A stretch of DNA of 64,000 nucleotides from Allobosea sp. CS1GBMeth4. GTDB taxonomy: Bacteria; Pseudomonadota; Alphaproteobacteria; Rhizobiales; Beijerinckiaceae. The stretch lies in contig NZ_FYAS01000014.1 in the NCBI RefSeq assembly GCF_900185715.1, positions 150,583-214,582 of the forward strand, written 5' to 3'. The translations under genes were made by a program, and so were the position numbers. This document shows, piece by piece, positions 1-8,419 of the stretch (positions are counted from its first letter, which is position 1; each line of letters starts with the position of its first letter). The notes beneath the pieces are model-generated. The model worked only from the letters and a program-made list of their open reading frames with translations. It searched no databases and was not told the origin of the DNA.

Positions 1-325
1 GCGTGCCGAGCCAGTAGCCGATGAAGGGCCGGCCGCTCGCCTGCTTGTGCGCACCGATCATCCCGATCAGCTCGTTCGGCTTCTCGCGCGGCGTGATCGC
101 CAGGACGAGATGGTCGCCGAGGGCGTTGCCCTTGCGCGTCGCGAAGATGAAGGGATCGGCCGCCTGGGTCGGATAGGGATGCGGGATCGAGGCCGTCATC
201 TCGGCGACCGCCTTCTCGCCGGCGAGGTGCAGGATGGCGGTGGCGTCGGCGATCCGCGGCCAGCGCAGCCACAGCCGCCTGGTCTCGAGCCGGAAGACGT
301 CGTCTCTCGTCAATTCGGGGAACAT
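1..325 (-). CDS. GNAT N-acetyltransferase, RimJ/RimL type (C-terminus cut by window edge)
   Basis: Reading leftward from an ATG at 325, the frame stays open to the window edge and gives about 108 residues beginning MFPELTRDDVFRLETRRL. The opening 'L-E-T-R-R-L-W-L-R' and the later 'G-Y-W-L-G' are typical of RimJ/RimL-type GNAT acetyltransferases, which acetylate protein N-termini or small molecules using acetyl-CoA. A GGAGAG ribosome-binding site sits about 5 bases before the ATG. In many alphaproteobacteria such a gene lies between rpmA and obgE, which agrees with rpmA lying upstream here. A strong inverted repeat separates it from rpmA. The acceptor substrate cannot be told. Confidence 0.8.
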   Translation of the reverse strand, partial: MFPELTRDDVFRLETRRLWLRWPRIADATAILHLAGEKAVAEMTASIPHPYPTQAADPFIFATRKGNALGDHLVLAITPREKPNELIGMIGAHKQASGRPFIGYWLGT

Positions 326-353
326 CTTGGTCTCTCCGTCGGCGCAAACGAGA

Positions 354-388
354 AGGGGGAGATGAGACTTCAGGTCCCATCTCCCCCT
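354..388 (-). terminator. Inverted repeat between rpmA and the acetyltransferase gene, probable terminator or attenuator
   Basis: Two perfect 11-base arms, AGGGGGAGATG (354-364) and CATCTCCCCCT (378-388), flank a 13-base loop. On the minus strand the hairpin lies after rpmA and before the acetyltransferase start, and is followed only by a weak T-rich stretch (TTCTCGTTT). It may end or attenuate rplU-rpmA transcription. Confidence 0.55.
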
Positions 389-482
389 CGCTTGACCTTC
401 GGGAAACCCGTTCCGGGCTTTAGTCCCTTGATCCGTTCGGTTCGATGGAACCGGCGGATCGAGACAATTCCCTATCCGCCTT

Positions 483-749
483 TTACTCTGCGGCCTCTTG
501 GGCCGGAATCACGTTCACGAAAGCTCGGCCGAGTTTCGTCGTGAATCGGACGCGGCCGTTCGTCGTGGCAAAGAGGGTATGGTCTTTACCCATGCCGACA
601 TTGGCGCCGGCATGCCACTTCGTGCCGCGCTGACGTACGATGATGTTGCCGGCCACGACCGCCTGGTCGCCGAAACGCTTCACGCCGAGACGCTTGCTTT
701 CGGAGTCGCGCCCATTGCGCGACGAGCCGCCTGCCTTTTTGTGAGCCAT
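483..749 (-). CDS. rpmA: 50S ribosomal protein L27
   Basis: The 88-residue product starts [20 protein letters not shown], the highly conserved L27 N-terminus that reaches the peptidyl-transferase centre, and carries the core '[15 protein letters not shown]' and 'G-x-D-H-T-L-F'. Length is normal for the family. It follows rplU in the usual rplU-rpmA order, about 100 bases downstream on the same strand. There is no N-terminal cleavage extension of the Firmicutes kind. Confidence 0.98.
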   Translation of the reverse strand: MAHKKAGGSSRNGRDSESKRLGVKRFGDQAVVAGNIIVRQRGTKWHAGANVGMGKDHTLFATTNGRVRFTTKLGRAFVNVIPAQEAAE

Positions 750-848
750 AACGCCCTACCTCAAAAACTCTTCAGTCCATGTAACCCGAATCGGCGGCAA
801 AAGCCACCCCGCTCGGGCGTGAAGCTGCGCGGAGCCTGTCAGCGCCGG

Positions 849-1538
849 TCAGTAGTCTTCGCCGGAGGCGAGCTCGGCCTGGTCGGCCTTGGCCCGCGGC
901 GGCTTGCCGGCGAGCAGCTCCCTGGCCTGCTCGACCCACTCCTCGCGGGTGGCGCGGCCACGCAGCTTGAGCTCCTCGTCCCACTTGGCGACGTCGGCCT
1001 CCGTCCAGGCGGCGATGTCGTTCCAGGAGGTGATGCCGGCGGCGCGCAGCTTCTTCTCGATGGTCGGGCCGACGCCCGAGATCAGCGAGAGGTTGGAGGC
1101 GTCGAGGCCCTCGGCCTTCGCCTCGGACTTGGCGGCCTTCGGCGCGGCCTTGCCCTTGACGGCTTCGCTGCCGGCCTTGAGCGCGACCGGGGCGGCGGCG
1201 CCCTTCTTCATCTCCGGCTTCTTGCCGCCGGTGAGGATCTCGGTGATGCGCACCACGGTCAATTCGGCGCGGAAGCCACGCTTGCGCTTGGAATTCTGGC
1301 GGCGGCGCTTCTTGAAGGCGATGACCTTCTCGCCGCGGGTCTGCTCGACGATCTCGCCGGCGACCGTGATGTCGCCGAGGAAGGGCGCGCCGATCGTCGA
1401 CTTCTCGCCGTCGGTCAGCATCAGCACGGAGCCGAAGGCGACGGTGTCGCCCGGGTTGCCCTCGAGCTTGGCGATGGTGATCTCGTCGTTGGCGGCGACG
1501 CGGAACTGCTTGCCGCCGGTCTTGATGACTGCGAACAT
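849..1538 (-). CDS. rplU: 50S ribosomal protein L21 with a C-terminal helix-hairpin-helix-like extension
   Basis: The ATG at 1538 gives 229 residues beginning MFAVIKTGGKQFRVAANDEI, the standard L21 start; the frame stays open further upstream, but without L21 homology. Residues 1-100 are a complete L21 (note 'F-K-K-R-R-R-Q-N-S-K-R-K-R-G-F-R', the 23S rRNA-binding stretch). Canonical L21 is about 103 residues, so the rest is an extension: an Ala/Lys-rich linker (about 105-155), then a compact domain with 'L-I-S-G-V-G-P-T-I-E-K-K-L' and 'G-I-T-S-W-N-D-I-A'. That resembles the helix-hairpin-helix modules that follow L21 in several alphaproteobacteria. Its role there is unknown to me. Confidence 0.95.
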   Translation of the reverse strand: MFAVIKTGGKQFRVAANDEITIAKLEGNPGDTVAFGSVLMLTDGEKSTIGAPFLGDITVAGEIVEQTRGEKVIAFKKRRRQNSKRKRGFRAELTVVRITEILTGGKKPEMKKGAAAPVALKAGSEAVKGKAAPKAAKSEAKAEGLDASNLSLISGVGPTIEKKLRAAGITSWNDIAAWTEADVAKWDEELKLRGRATREEWVEQARELLAGKPPRAKADQAELASGEDY

Positions 1539-1883
1539 CTCAGTGTTCTCCAGGTTGAGCCCCGCCCTGTCATGAGCCCCCGATAGGGGCGCACGCGGGA
1601 CGGCTTCTTGGCAGTCGGTTGCGTGGTCGGGTTCGCTCTCGAAGGCCGCTGCGTCCGCCGCGTCGAGGCGGGCTGGTCGGCGGCGGCCAAAAGAGATCAG
1701 GCGCGGGTTTCCCCACGCCGGACGCGGCTTCCTAGTCGCGCATGGGCGATCCGTCAAGGACAAGCAGCATGGCGGCGGCGAATTGCAGGGCCGTGACGGG
1801 TCCGTCGCCGACGCGCGCCGGAAAGGCTTGTGCACGGCGACCGCAATGTGTAGTAAGCACCCCGCTTCGACCAGAGCGACCGC
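1539..1883. other. Intergenic region between rplU and tRNA-Ser
   Basis: About 345 bases lie between divergently read rplU and the tRNA gene and must hold both promoters. I see no convincing gene in it. A short hairpin-forming stretch (GCCCC..GGGGC) lies near 1575-1590 in the rplU leader; I cannot say whether it regulates L21. Confidence 0.5.
1828..1856 (+). promoter_or_regulatory. Candidate sigma-70-like promoter for tRNA-Ser
   Basis: TTGTGC (1828-1833) and TAGTAA (1851-1856) are separated by exactly 17 bases. The second box ends 27 bases before the mature tRNA 5' end, a plausible leader distance. Both boxes are imperfect matches, so this is a suggestion only. Confidence 0.35.
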
Positions 1884-1973
1884 GGACAGGTGGCAGAGTG
1901 GTTGAATGCACCGCACTCGAAATGCGGCATACCTGCAAGGGTATCGGGGGTTCAAATCCCTCCCTGTCCGCCA
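1884..1973 (+). tRNA. tRNA-Ser, anticodon CGA
   Basis: The cloverleaf can be drawn directly. The acceptor stem is GGACAGG (1884-1890) with CCTGTCC (1963-1969), discriminator G (1970) and an encoded CCA (1971-1973). The anticodon stem CCGCA/TGCGG encloses loop CTCGAAA, giving anticodon CGA (1918-1920), which reads UCG. A long variable arm with stem ATACC/GGTAT marks a class II serine tRNA. The T-arm has GGGGG/CCCTC around TTCAAAT. It stands alone between rplU and selO. Confidence 0.96.
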
Positions 1974-2337
1974 TCATCCTGCTAATGGGATGATTTTATT
2001 GCGAAATAAAGATTCTCTTTCGCTCTGAACCCAACTATCACCCCAACTCGTGTTCCCGCTCGCAAGACTCTCGGATGGTGCGGGGCTCCCCCGCCACCAG
2101 TCATTTTGAAATTCGATTCCGGTTCGCCATCTAGACATTGGCTGATCGCCGAAAAGCAGACATTCGCTTCGAGCGTGTAGCGGAATGGCTTTCCTTCCCA
2201 CTCGGACGGATACATTGAAGGGCCGATTCTAGGCGCGTTTGAACCGCTTGGGACAGCGAACCACCACGGCCTGATTGCACTGGGAGTTGTTCGACCCTGC
2301 GTGTTGCGGTGCTTCTTTCCGACCATATCTACGATCG
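1974..2337. other. Non-coding, relatively AT-rich stretch after tRNA-Ser
   Basis: About 364 bases between the tRNA 3' end and selO. Base composition is less GC-rich than its neighbours (for example around 1985-2030 and 2095-2160). Open frames on both strands have no recognisable product. No second copy of the tRNA 3' end is visible in this window, so an integration scar is possible but not shown. Confidence 0.4.
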
Positions 2338-3810
2338 ATGATCCCGATCGCCTTTGACAATTCCTATGCGCGGTTGCCGCCCCGCTTCTTTGCAGCTGTC
2401 GCCCCCACCCCCGTTCGTGCGCCTCGTTTGATCCGGCTGAACGCCCCGCTCGCATCGCAGCTTGGGCTGGACCCCGACTGGCTGAAGGGCCCGGAGGGTG
2501 TGGCGATGCTATCCGGCAATGACGTGCCGGCCGGAGCAACTCCGATCGCAACTGCCTATGCCGGCCATCAGTTCGGCAGCTTTACCCCCCAGCTTGGCGA
2601 TGGGCGTGCCATCTTGCTGGGAGAGCTGATCGATCGGCGCGGCAAGCGTCACGATCTCCAGCTCAAAGGCGCAGGCCCGACCCCGTTTTCACGTCGGGGC
2701 GATGGCCGGGCCGCTTTGGGGCAGGTCCTGCGCGAATATATCGTCAGCGAGGCCATGGCGGCGCTTGGCGTTCCGACAACGCGGGCGCTCGCTGCAGCTC
2801 TGACGGGCGAGACCGTCCGGCGGGAGACGCTGTTGCCCGGCGCCCTTCTGACTCGCGTCGCCTCCAGCCATGTCCGGATCGGCACTTTCCAGTTCTTCGC
2901 GGCGCGAGGCGATGTTGAGGCCCTGCGCCTGCTCGCCGACCACGTGATCGCGCGCCACTATCCGGATTGCGCCGGTGAAGACCGCTATCTCGCCTTGCTC
3001 GAGGCCGTGATCGCCGCGCAGGCCGGGCTCGTTGCGCAATGGCTGGCGATCGGCTTCATCCATGGCGTGATGAACACGGACAATATGTCGATCGCCGGCG
3101 AAACTATCGACTATGGGCCTTGCGCTTTCATGGATGCCTATCATCCGGCGACCGTGTTCAGCTCGATCGACGAGCATGGACGCTATGCCTTCGGCAACCA
3201 ACCCCCGATTGCCCGCTGGAACCTCGCGCGGCTTGCCGAGGCGCTGCTGCCGCTACTGGCCGACGATCAGGACAAGGCCGTGTCGATCGCGCAGGACGCT
3301 CTCGACCGGTTCGATGCGGAGTTTCAAGCGCAATTGATCGAGAGGTTTCGCCGCAAGCTCGGTCTTGCCACGCAAGAAGCAGACGATTTCGAGCTCGTCA
3401 GGGCGCTTCTCGACACGATGCAGCGTGGCGAGGCCGATTTCACGCTCGTCTTCCAGCATCTGAGCGAGGAGGCCGGGCAGTCGGAAAGCGCAGACACCTG
3501 TCGGAATCTCTTTGCCGACCCCACCAAGTTCGACGTTTGGGAGAGCCGCTGGCGGCAGCGCCTGCTGAGGGAGCCCACATCGGCCGAGGCGCGCCGGGAT
3601 GCGATGCTGCGGGTCAACCCGCTGTTCATCCCGCGAAACCACCGGGTCGAAGCGGCGATCGAGGCTGCCGTGGAACACGATGACCTCGCCCCGTTCGAAC
3701 TCCTCCTGGAGGTCCTCGCCAAGCCTTTTGACGCGCAGCCGGGCCTTGAGGACTATGCGCGGCCTCCGGCCGTGCATGAGCGAGTGGTGGCGACGTTTTG
3801 CGGGACTTAG
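2338..3810 (+). CDS. selO: SelO-type protein adenylyltransferase (YdiU/UPF0061 pseudokinase)
   Basis: SelO transfers AMP from ATP to Ser/Thr/Tyr of proteins and is linked to redox stress. The ATG at 2338 gives 490 residues, normal for the family, starting [18 protein letters not shown]; the frame is open a further 21 codons upstream without homology. Visible motifs are 'G-H-Q-F-G-x-F-x-P-Q-L-G-D-G-R' near residue 77, 'L-Q-L-K-G-A-G-x-T-P-F-S-R' with Lys110, and 'H-G-V-M-N-T-D-N-M' with Asp248, followed ten residues later by Asp258 in 'D-Y-G-P-C-A-F'. These match the active-site Lys and Asp pair of characterised SelO. The C-terminus ends Cys-Gly-Thr; that near-terminal Cys (Sec in animal SelO) is conserved in many homologues. 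Confidence 0.95.
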   Translation: MIPIAFDNSYARLPPRFFAAVAPTPVRAPRLIRLNAPLASQLGLDPDWLKGPEGVAMLSGNDVPAGATPIATAYAGHQFGSFTPQLGDGRAILLGELIDRRGKRHDLQLKGAGPTPFSRRGDGRAALGQVLREYIVSEAMAALGVPTTRALAAALTGETVRRETLLPGALLTRVASSHVRIGTFQFFAARGDVEALRLLADHVIARHYPDCAGEDRYLALLEAVIAAQAGLVAQWLAIGFIHGVMNTDNMSIAGETIDYGPCAFMDAYHPATVFSSIDEHGRYAFGNQPPIARWNLARLAEALLPLLADDQDKAVSIAQDALDRFDAEFQAQLIERFRRKLGLATQEADDFELVRALLDTMQRGEADFTLVFQHLSEEAGQSESADTCRNLFADPTKFDVWESRWRQRLLREPTSAEARRDAMLRVNPLFIPRNHRVEAAIEAAVEHDDLAPFELLLEVLAKPFDAQPGLEDYARPPAVHERVVATFCGT

Positions 3811-3824
3811 CTGCCCCGGATCGA

Positions 3825-4418
3825 ATGACCGTCGCGACCGAGTTGCCATTGCCGTCATCGGCGACGCTTGGATCGTCCATGCGCGCCAAGGGGATCGAAC
3901 GCGAGCTGCGGCGCCGCCTTCCCTGGGCACTCCGGAGCTGCGTCACGGTCGAGGCCGGGCGCGCCCTGTTACGCGCGTCTGAGGCCGAAGCGTTCCGCGC
4001 CGCCTCCGAGCGAATCCGAGAAGCGCTGGACAAGGTCGCCGATCTGCCCGTGTTTCCGCGCGAGGTCGAGGACATTCTCTCGATCTCTTCCCATGAACGG
4101 CACAAATGGTTGAAGGGCGGCCGCATCAAGAGCATCGGAACCCGCACTGTCAAATTGCGCGAACGCGCGAAGGCCGTGACGTTTCACATCTTCGATCCTC
4201 GGCACATTGAGGACGTCCTCGATGGCGACTTGCCGGCGCTCGGGAGAGACGAGGATGCACAGGCCCTCGCCGAAAGCCGTCGGCGCTCCGCCGCCAAGGC
4301 GGCGCTGGCCCGTGCCTGCAAAGGTAGGGAGAAGGCCGCTCACAAGCCGAGCGACGCGGGCAGGCGGCCGCCACTCCTCGGCTGGGAAGCCTTCGACGCA
4401 GAAGGCCTGCTGCGCTAG
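3825..4418 (+). CDS. Conserved-looking hypothetical protein, basic, possibly nucleic-acid binding
   Basis: I do not recognise a family. The frame begins with a TTG at 3798 overlapping selO; the ATG at 3825 (197 residues) is taken as start, with a further ATG at 3879. No start has a strong ribosome-binding site. The middle is coherent: 'F-P-R-E-V-E-D-I-L-S-I-S-S-H-E-R-H-K-W-L-K-G-G-R' then 'V-K-L-R-E-R-A-K-A-V-T-F-H-I-F-D-P-R-H-I'. The C-terminal third is rich in Arg, Lys and Ala. No signal peptide or membrane segment is seen. It lies 14 bases after selO on the same strand and may be cotranscribed. Confidence 0.6.
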   Translation: MTVATELPLPSSATLGSSMRAKGIERELRRRLPWALRSCVTVEAGRALLRASEAEAFRAASERIREALDKVADLPVFPREVEDILSISSHERHKWLKGGRIKSIGTRTVKLRERAKAVTFHIFDPRHIEDVLDGDLPALGRDEDAQALAESRRRSAAKAALARACKGREKAAHKPSDAGRRPPLLGWEAFDAEGLLR

Positions 4419-4477
4419 GCTGGCTCCCTGAGGGTAGCCAGGAACTGGGGGCTCGGCTCGTCGAGGCAGGGCACGCG

Positions 4478-5140
4478 ATGTTTCTTTTTGATGGTTCCGA
4501 TCGGGCCGACGTTACCATCCTCATGGCGCACGGGGCCGGAGCTCCAATGGACTCGCCGTCAATGAAGGCGAGTGCCGAGGCGCTGGCCGCAGCGGGTTTT
4601 CGCGTCGCCCGCTTCGAGTTCGACTATATGGCAGCCCGGCGGAGCGGGGCTGGTCGCATGCCGCCCCCGCGAGCTGAAAAGCTGAATGCGCAATACATCG
4701 CCGCAATCGATGCACTCGGCGCCACGGGAGCCCTCGTCATCGGCGGCAAATCGATGGGTGGCCGCGTCGCGAGCATGGTCGCTGATGCCGAGTTCGAACG
4801 GGGCCGGATTCGCGGTCTTCTTTGCCTCGGTTATCCCTTCCATCCGCCCGGCAAGCCGGAGCAGCTGCGAACCGGGCACCTTGCCGATATCAAGACCCCG
4901 ACTCTCATCGCCCAGGGAACGCGGGACGAGTTCGGCACCCGGGAGGAGATATCGACCTATAGGCTTTCGCCGCTCATCGAGGTCCTGTGGTTGGAGGATG
5001 GCGATCATGATCTGAAACCGCGCAAGCGGGTTTCCGGCTTTTCAGCGGCCGACCACCTCAAGACCATGGCCGAGACAGCTTTCGCCTGGGCCGGGCGCCC
5101 CGATGCGCCACACGTCGCTCGGCGAACCGGCCGGTCGTAG
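4478..5140 (+). CDS. Alpha/beta hydrolase of the Tex30/KANL3-like family
   Basis: The 220-residue protein has an alpha/beta-hydrolase layout: 'I-L-M-A-H-G-A-G-A-P-M' (oxyanion loop), nucleophile elbow 'G-G-K-S-M-G-G-R' with Ser near residue 91, acid in 'I-A-Q-G-T-R-D-E-F-G', and His in 'D-G-D-H-D-L-K-P'. The 'H-G-A-G' and 'G-K-S-M-G-G' spelling is typical of the small Tex30/KANL3-like hydrolases, cytosolic proteins whose substrates are mostly unknown. It has no signal peptide and follows the hypothetical gene by 59 bases. Confidence 0.82.
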   Translation: MFLFDGSDRADVTILMAHGAGAPMDSPSMKASAEALAAAGFRVARFEFDYMAARRSGAGRMPPPRAEKLNAQYIAAIDALGATGALVIGGKSMGGRVASMVADAEFERGRIRGLLCLGYPFHPPGKPEQLRTGHLADIKTPTLIAQGTRDEFGTREEISTYRLSPLIEVLWLEDGDHDLKPRKRVSGFSAADHLKTMAETAFAWAGRPDAPHVARRTGRS

Positions 5141-5563
5141 GCTCGGTAAAGTTCAGGCGCGGATCGGTCGTCGCCGTCGAGCTTGCGCGAGCAGCGGGAG
5201 CAGCGCGCCAATCTGCGACAAGAGCTCGGCCGCTGCGGTTGTGGCGCGGAACCGCGCGAGGCCGAGCCGAGAATCGGCCCTTGAAAGGCGCAAATGTCCT
5301 CGGCTGCTGCGAAACAGCGAACGTGCCGGCGCCTTCGAAGCGCGGAAAGACGGCCATTTTGACCGGTTCTGCGCTGTAGGCTGAAGCTGGGAGACGAGCT
5401 GGCGGACAGGGCGGGATTGCCCTGGCCGCAGAAGCTCAAGTATTTCAACGGGCTAGCGTGTCGCGGTTGCGCAAGGTGTTGGACGTGTTGCCGTACGCTC
5501 CTTCAGCGTGGACCAGGCCTCATCTGCCAAGCGCGTCGATCATCTCCACAGCCGATTGCCACA
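5141..5563. other. Intergenic stretch without a recognisable gene
   Basis: About 423 bases between two converging genes. Open frames on the minus strand in 5058-5448 do not look like any protein I know and have no good start signals. No strong terminator hairpin stands out. Confidence 0.45.
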
Positions 5564-6439
5564 CTATCTGAATCCGAACAGCTTGGTCGGATTGTCGACG
5601 AGGATGCGGTTGCGCACGCGCTCATCGGGCGCGATCTCGCCGAGCAGGTCGACCAGCTCGCCGTCGTCTGGCATCGGGCCGTGCAGGTTCACATGCGGCC
5701 AGTCGCTGCCCCAGACGACGCGCTCGGGCGCGTGACGCACCAGGCTCGCGGGGATGGCGAGGGCGTCGCGATAGGGTGGCCCCTCGGCCGAGAGGCGGTC
5801 GGCGCCGCTGATTTTGACCCAGATATTGCCCTTGTCGAGCAGCCTGCGCAGCGCCGCGAGCGCCGGTCCGTCGGCGCCTTCCGCCACCGGCGGGCGGGCC
5901 ATGTGGTCGATGACGACGGTAGCGTCGATCGAGCCGATGAAGTCGGCATAGCGGATGATGTCATGCCCGGTGACGTGGATGGCGACATGCCAGCCGAATG
6001 GGCTCACCTTGGCGATCACCTCCCGCACGGTTGAAAGATCCGGCGCGCCGCCGAGATGAGCGAGGAAGCTGAAGCGCGCGCCGCAGAAGCCGGCTGCATC
6101 GAATTCTGCGATCAACTCTTCGCTATCGGTGGGGCGGATGAGTGCGACGCCGCGATAGCGCCCGGGATTCTCGCGCAGCGCCGCCAGCACCGGCCGATGG
6201 TCGAAACCGTGCCCTTGGCTCTGGACGATCACAGCACGTGAGAACCCGAGACGATCATGCAGCGACCTCAAGGCTGTTTCGGGCGTTTCGTTCGGCGTGA
6301 AGCTGCGCCCCTCCGTCAGCGGAAAGCGTGCGAACGGACCGTAGATGTGGCAGTGGCTATCGCAGGCGCCGGCCGGCAGCGCGAAGCCGGGCTGGCGCGG
6401 GGAAGGGTTCGGCGGCGGGCCATCGGGCGTGTGAGTCAT
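5564..6439 (-). CDS. Amidohydrolase, 2-pyrone-4,6-dicarboxylate lactonase (LigI)-like
   Basis: The 291-residue protein has the amidohydrolase-2 TIM-barrel signature of the LigI group: 'A-C-D-S-H-C-H-I-Y-G-P' (HxH metal or proton ligands, near residue 28), 'A-V-I-V-Q-S-Q-G-H-G-F-D', 'V-I-D-H-M-A-R-P-P', and the C-terminal Asp in 'W-G-S-D-W-P-H'. Members open cyclic lactones such as 2-pyrone-4,6-dicarboxylate during aromatic breakdown; whether that is the substrate here is inference. It is the last gene of a six-gene minus-strand operon, 14 bases after the SDR gene. Confidence 0.88.
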   Translation of the reverse strand: MTHTPDGPPPNPSPRQPGFALPAGACDSHCHIYGPFARFPLTEGRSFTPNETPETALRSLHDRLGFSRAVIVQSQGHGFDHRPVLAALRENPGRYRGVALIRPTDSEELIAEFDAAGFCGARFSFLAHLGGAPDLSTVREVIAKVSPFGWHVAIHVTGHDIIRYADFIGSIDATVVIDHMARPPVAEGADGPALAALRRLLDKGNIWVKISGADRLSAEGPPYRDALAIPASLVRHAPERVVWGSDWPHVNLHGPMPDDGELVDLLGEIAPDERVRNRILVDNPTKLFGFR

Positions 6440-6453
6440 GGCGGTTGCCTTAT

Positions 6454-7269
6454 TCAGTCGCAGCGCGCGGTCATGCCGCCGTCGACGACGAGTTCGGTGC
6501 CGGTGACGAAGCGGGCTTCGTCCGAGGCGAGGAAGAGGGCGGCATGGGCAGTGTCACGGCCATCGCCCATGAAGCCGAGCGGGATCCGCGCCTGGCGCGC
6601 CGCCAGCAGAGCCTCGATATCGCCGCCCGTGCGCTGCCCGGCGAGCCGGGTCTCGACCATCGGCGTGTGCATCTGACCGGGGACGACGGTGTTCACGCGG
6701 ATGCGCTTGGGCGCGTATTCGACCGCCGTGACGCGCGAGAACTGGATGATCGCCGCCTTGGCCGAGGCATAGGCGACCTGGGCCGAGCCGGTCCAGCGCA
6801 GGCCGGAGGTCGAGGCGGTGTTGACGATCGCGCCGCCACCGGCGGCCTCCATCACCGGGATGACGTGCTTGCAGGTCAGGAAGACGCTGGTCAGGTTGAA
6901 ATCGAGCTGGGCCTGCCAGCGCTCCTCGCTCAGCGCCACCGCGCCGCCAGCAGCCGAGCCGCCGACATTGTTGACGAGGATGTCGATCGTGCCGAAGCGC
7001 TCGACGCAGGCACGGACCGCCGCCTCGATCTGCGCGCTGTCGGTCGCGTCGCAGAGATGGGTGACGATCGTGCCGCCTTCCTCCTCGACCCGCGCGACCG
7101 TCTCCGTCATCGTCTCGGCCTTGAGATCGACCGCGAAGACCTTGGCACCCTCTCGGGCGAAGAGCACGGCGGCGGCGCGGCCATTGCCCCAGCCAGGGCC
7201 GACGCAGCCGGCGCCGGTGATGAAGGCGACCTTGCCGGCGAGCCGGCCTCTCCCCTGGGATCCGGTCAT
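6454..7269 (-). CDS. Short-chain dehydrogenase/reductase (SDR)
   Basis: The 271-residue classical SDR has a nucleotide-binding loop with the longer spelling 'T-G-A-G-C-V-G-P-G-W-G-N-G-R-A', 'N-N-V-G' after beta-4, catalytic Ser in 'T-A-S-T-S-G', the Y-A-S-A-K pair, and 'P-G-Q-M-H-T-P'. It likely oxidises or reduces an alcohol/ketone intermediate with NAD(P). Its ATG overlaps the stop of the carboxymuconolactone-decarboxylase-like gene by four bases, implying translational coupling. Substrate unknown. Confidence 0.9.
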   Translation of the reverse strand: MTGSQGRGRLAGKVAFITGAGCVGPGWGNGRAAAVLFAREGAKVFAVDLKAETMTETVARVEEEGGTIVTHLCDATDSAQIEAAVRACVERFGTIDILVNNVGGSAAGGAVALSEERWQAQLDFNLTSVFLTCKHVIPVMEAAGGGAIVNTASTSGLRWTGSAQVAYASAKAAIIQFSRVTAVEYAPKRIRVNTVVPGQMHTPMVETRLAGQRTGGDIEALLAARQARIPLGFMGDGRDTAHAALFLASDEARFVTGTELVVDGGMTARCD

Positions 7270-7814
7270 GGTTTCAGCTCCGGCAATTCGCCTTCCGGCA
7301 AGCCGATCTCGAAGGCGTTGAGGGTCATGGAAACGAGGGCGTAGTAGCCGAGCACGCCGACGAGCTCGACGGTGCCGGCCTCGCCGAGAGCGGCGACCGC
7401 CGCCTCGTGGATCGGCTTCGGCACGGCACGGGTCTCGATCAGCGCCGTGGCGTAGTCATAGACGGCCGCGGTGCGCGGATCGGCGAAGGCGGGCCTGCGC
7501 CGCTCGGCGATGGCGTCGATCACGGCTGGATCGAGCCCGGCCTTCAGCGCCTCGCGCTTGTGCACGGACCACTCATACTGCGAGGTCCAGTGCCGCGCCG
7601 TCACCAGGATGGCGAGCTCGGACAAGGCCGGGCCTAGGCAAGTGTCGTAGCGCAGGAACTCGCCGAGCCGCTGGGCACGAGCGCCGAATTCGGGGCTGTG
7701 AATCCAGGCCCTGAGCGGCGCCGGCATGCGCCCGCGCTTGCCGGAGGCCGCCTCTTCGGCGGTGCGCCTCTGCTCCGGCGTCATCGCTTCGGGCTCGACA
7801 GTGCTGATCCGCAT
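7266..7814 (-). CDS. Carboxymuconolactone decarboxylase (CMD)/AhpD-fold family protein
   Basis: The start at 7814 is set by AAGGAG nine bases upstream and gives 182 residues (MRISTVEPEAMTPEQRR). 'E-L-A-I-L-V-T-A-R-H-W-T-S-Q-Y-E-W-S-V-H' resembles the CMD core, but the Cys-x-x-Cys of AhpD peroxidase-type members is absent. It is therefore nearer to the decarboxylase-like branch. Many paralogues are uncharacterised, so gamma-carboxymuconolactone decarboxylation is only a possibility. Its end overlaps the SDR start. Confidence 0.85.
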   Translation of the reverse strand: MRISTVEPEAMTPEQRRTAEEAASGKRGRMPAPLRAWIHSPEFGARAQRLGEFLRYDTCLGPALSELAILVTARHWTSQYEWSVHKREALKAGLDPAVIDAIAERRRPAFADPRTAAVYDYATALIETRAVPKPIHEAAVAALGEAGTVELVGVLGYYALVSMTLNAFEIGLPEGELPELKP

Positions 7815-7840
7815 GGGCGTGGTATCTCCTTGAGATCCGG

Positions 7841-8419
7841 TTACGCGCGCCGGTAAGGCGCATAGAGATTGGCGAGCGTCGGCTCTAAGCCGCCTGCCGA
7901 CAGCAGCGAGGGCATGTCGGCCATACCGACCGGCCGCGAGAACGCCGCCAGCGCCCAACTGGACGTCCCATCGTCGAACAGCCGCAATTGGCGCAGCCCC
8001 TCGGTTCCGTCGGTGGCATCGCGCAGGGCGGGCAGGACGTCGCTCGGACGCGCCGGATAGCGTGCCAGGGCGAGACGGCAGATCGTCTCGGCGGCAGGGG
8101 CGAGCGCTTCGCCAGGATAGACCTGCTCCGCGACGATGCGCTGGCGCCCGAGCGTCCGTGACAGGATGCGGCGGCTCCACGGCGTGGAATGCGGACCGGA
8201 TACCGCGACATAGGCGGCGTTCTGGAGCGCCGCGGTCGACGACAGGTCGTAGATCGCCAGCCAGCGCGGCCAGCCCGACAGGCAGACCCAGCGCGAGCCG
8301 GTCTCGAAGCCGGGCAGGCCGAGGCGCTGCGGCAGATGCTCGCCGTCATACCAGTCGTGGAACTCCTCCTCCAGCGTCGCCGGAGGCTCCATCATCACGA
8401 GCAACAGGCCCTTAGGCAT
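7841..8419 (-). CDS. Hypothetical protein, probably a dimeric alpha+beta-barrel (EthD-like) fold
   Basis: The ATG at 8419 overlaps the end of the alpha/beta-hydrolase gene by eight bases, giving 192 residues starting MPKGLLLVMMEPPATLEEEF. The segment 'F-H-D-W-Y-D-G-E-H-L-P-Q-R-L-G-L-P-G-F' is the 'W-Y-x-x-E-H' motif of EthD-like ferredoxin-fold proteins. The layout suggests two repeats of that fold (about 1-95 and 100-190). Such proteins often accompany ring- or side-chain-degrading enzymes. No exact function can be given. Confidence 0.75.
   Translation of the reverse strand: MPKGLLLVMMEPPATLEEEFHDWYDGEHLPQRLGLPGFETGSRWVCLSGWPRWLAIYDLSSTAALQNAAYVAVSGPHSTPWSRRILSRTLGRQRIVAEQVYPGEALAPAAETICRLALARYPARPSDVLPALRDATDGTEGLRQLRLFDDGTSSWALAAFSRPVGMADMPSLLSAGGLEPTLANLYAPYRRA

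Noticed and set aside
1982..2551. Minus-strand open frame after tRNA-Ser reaching into selO
   Set aside because: Overlaps the selO N-terminus, has no recognisable motif and no convincing start signal.
5005..5448. Minus-strand open frames in the gap after the Tex30-like hydrolase
   Set aside because: Low-complexity Arg/Ser/Ala composition, no known motif, and part of it lies antisense to the hydrolase.
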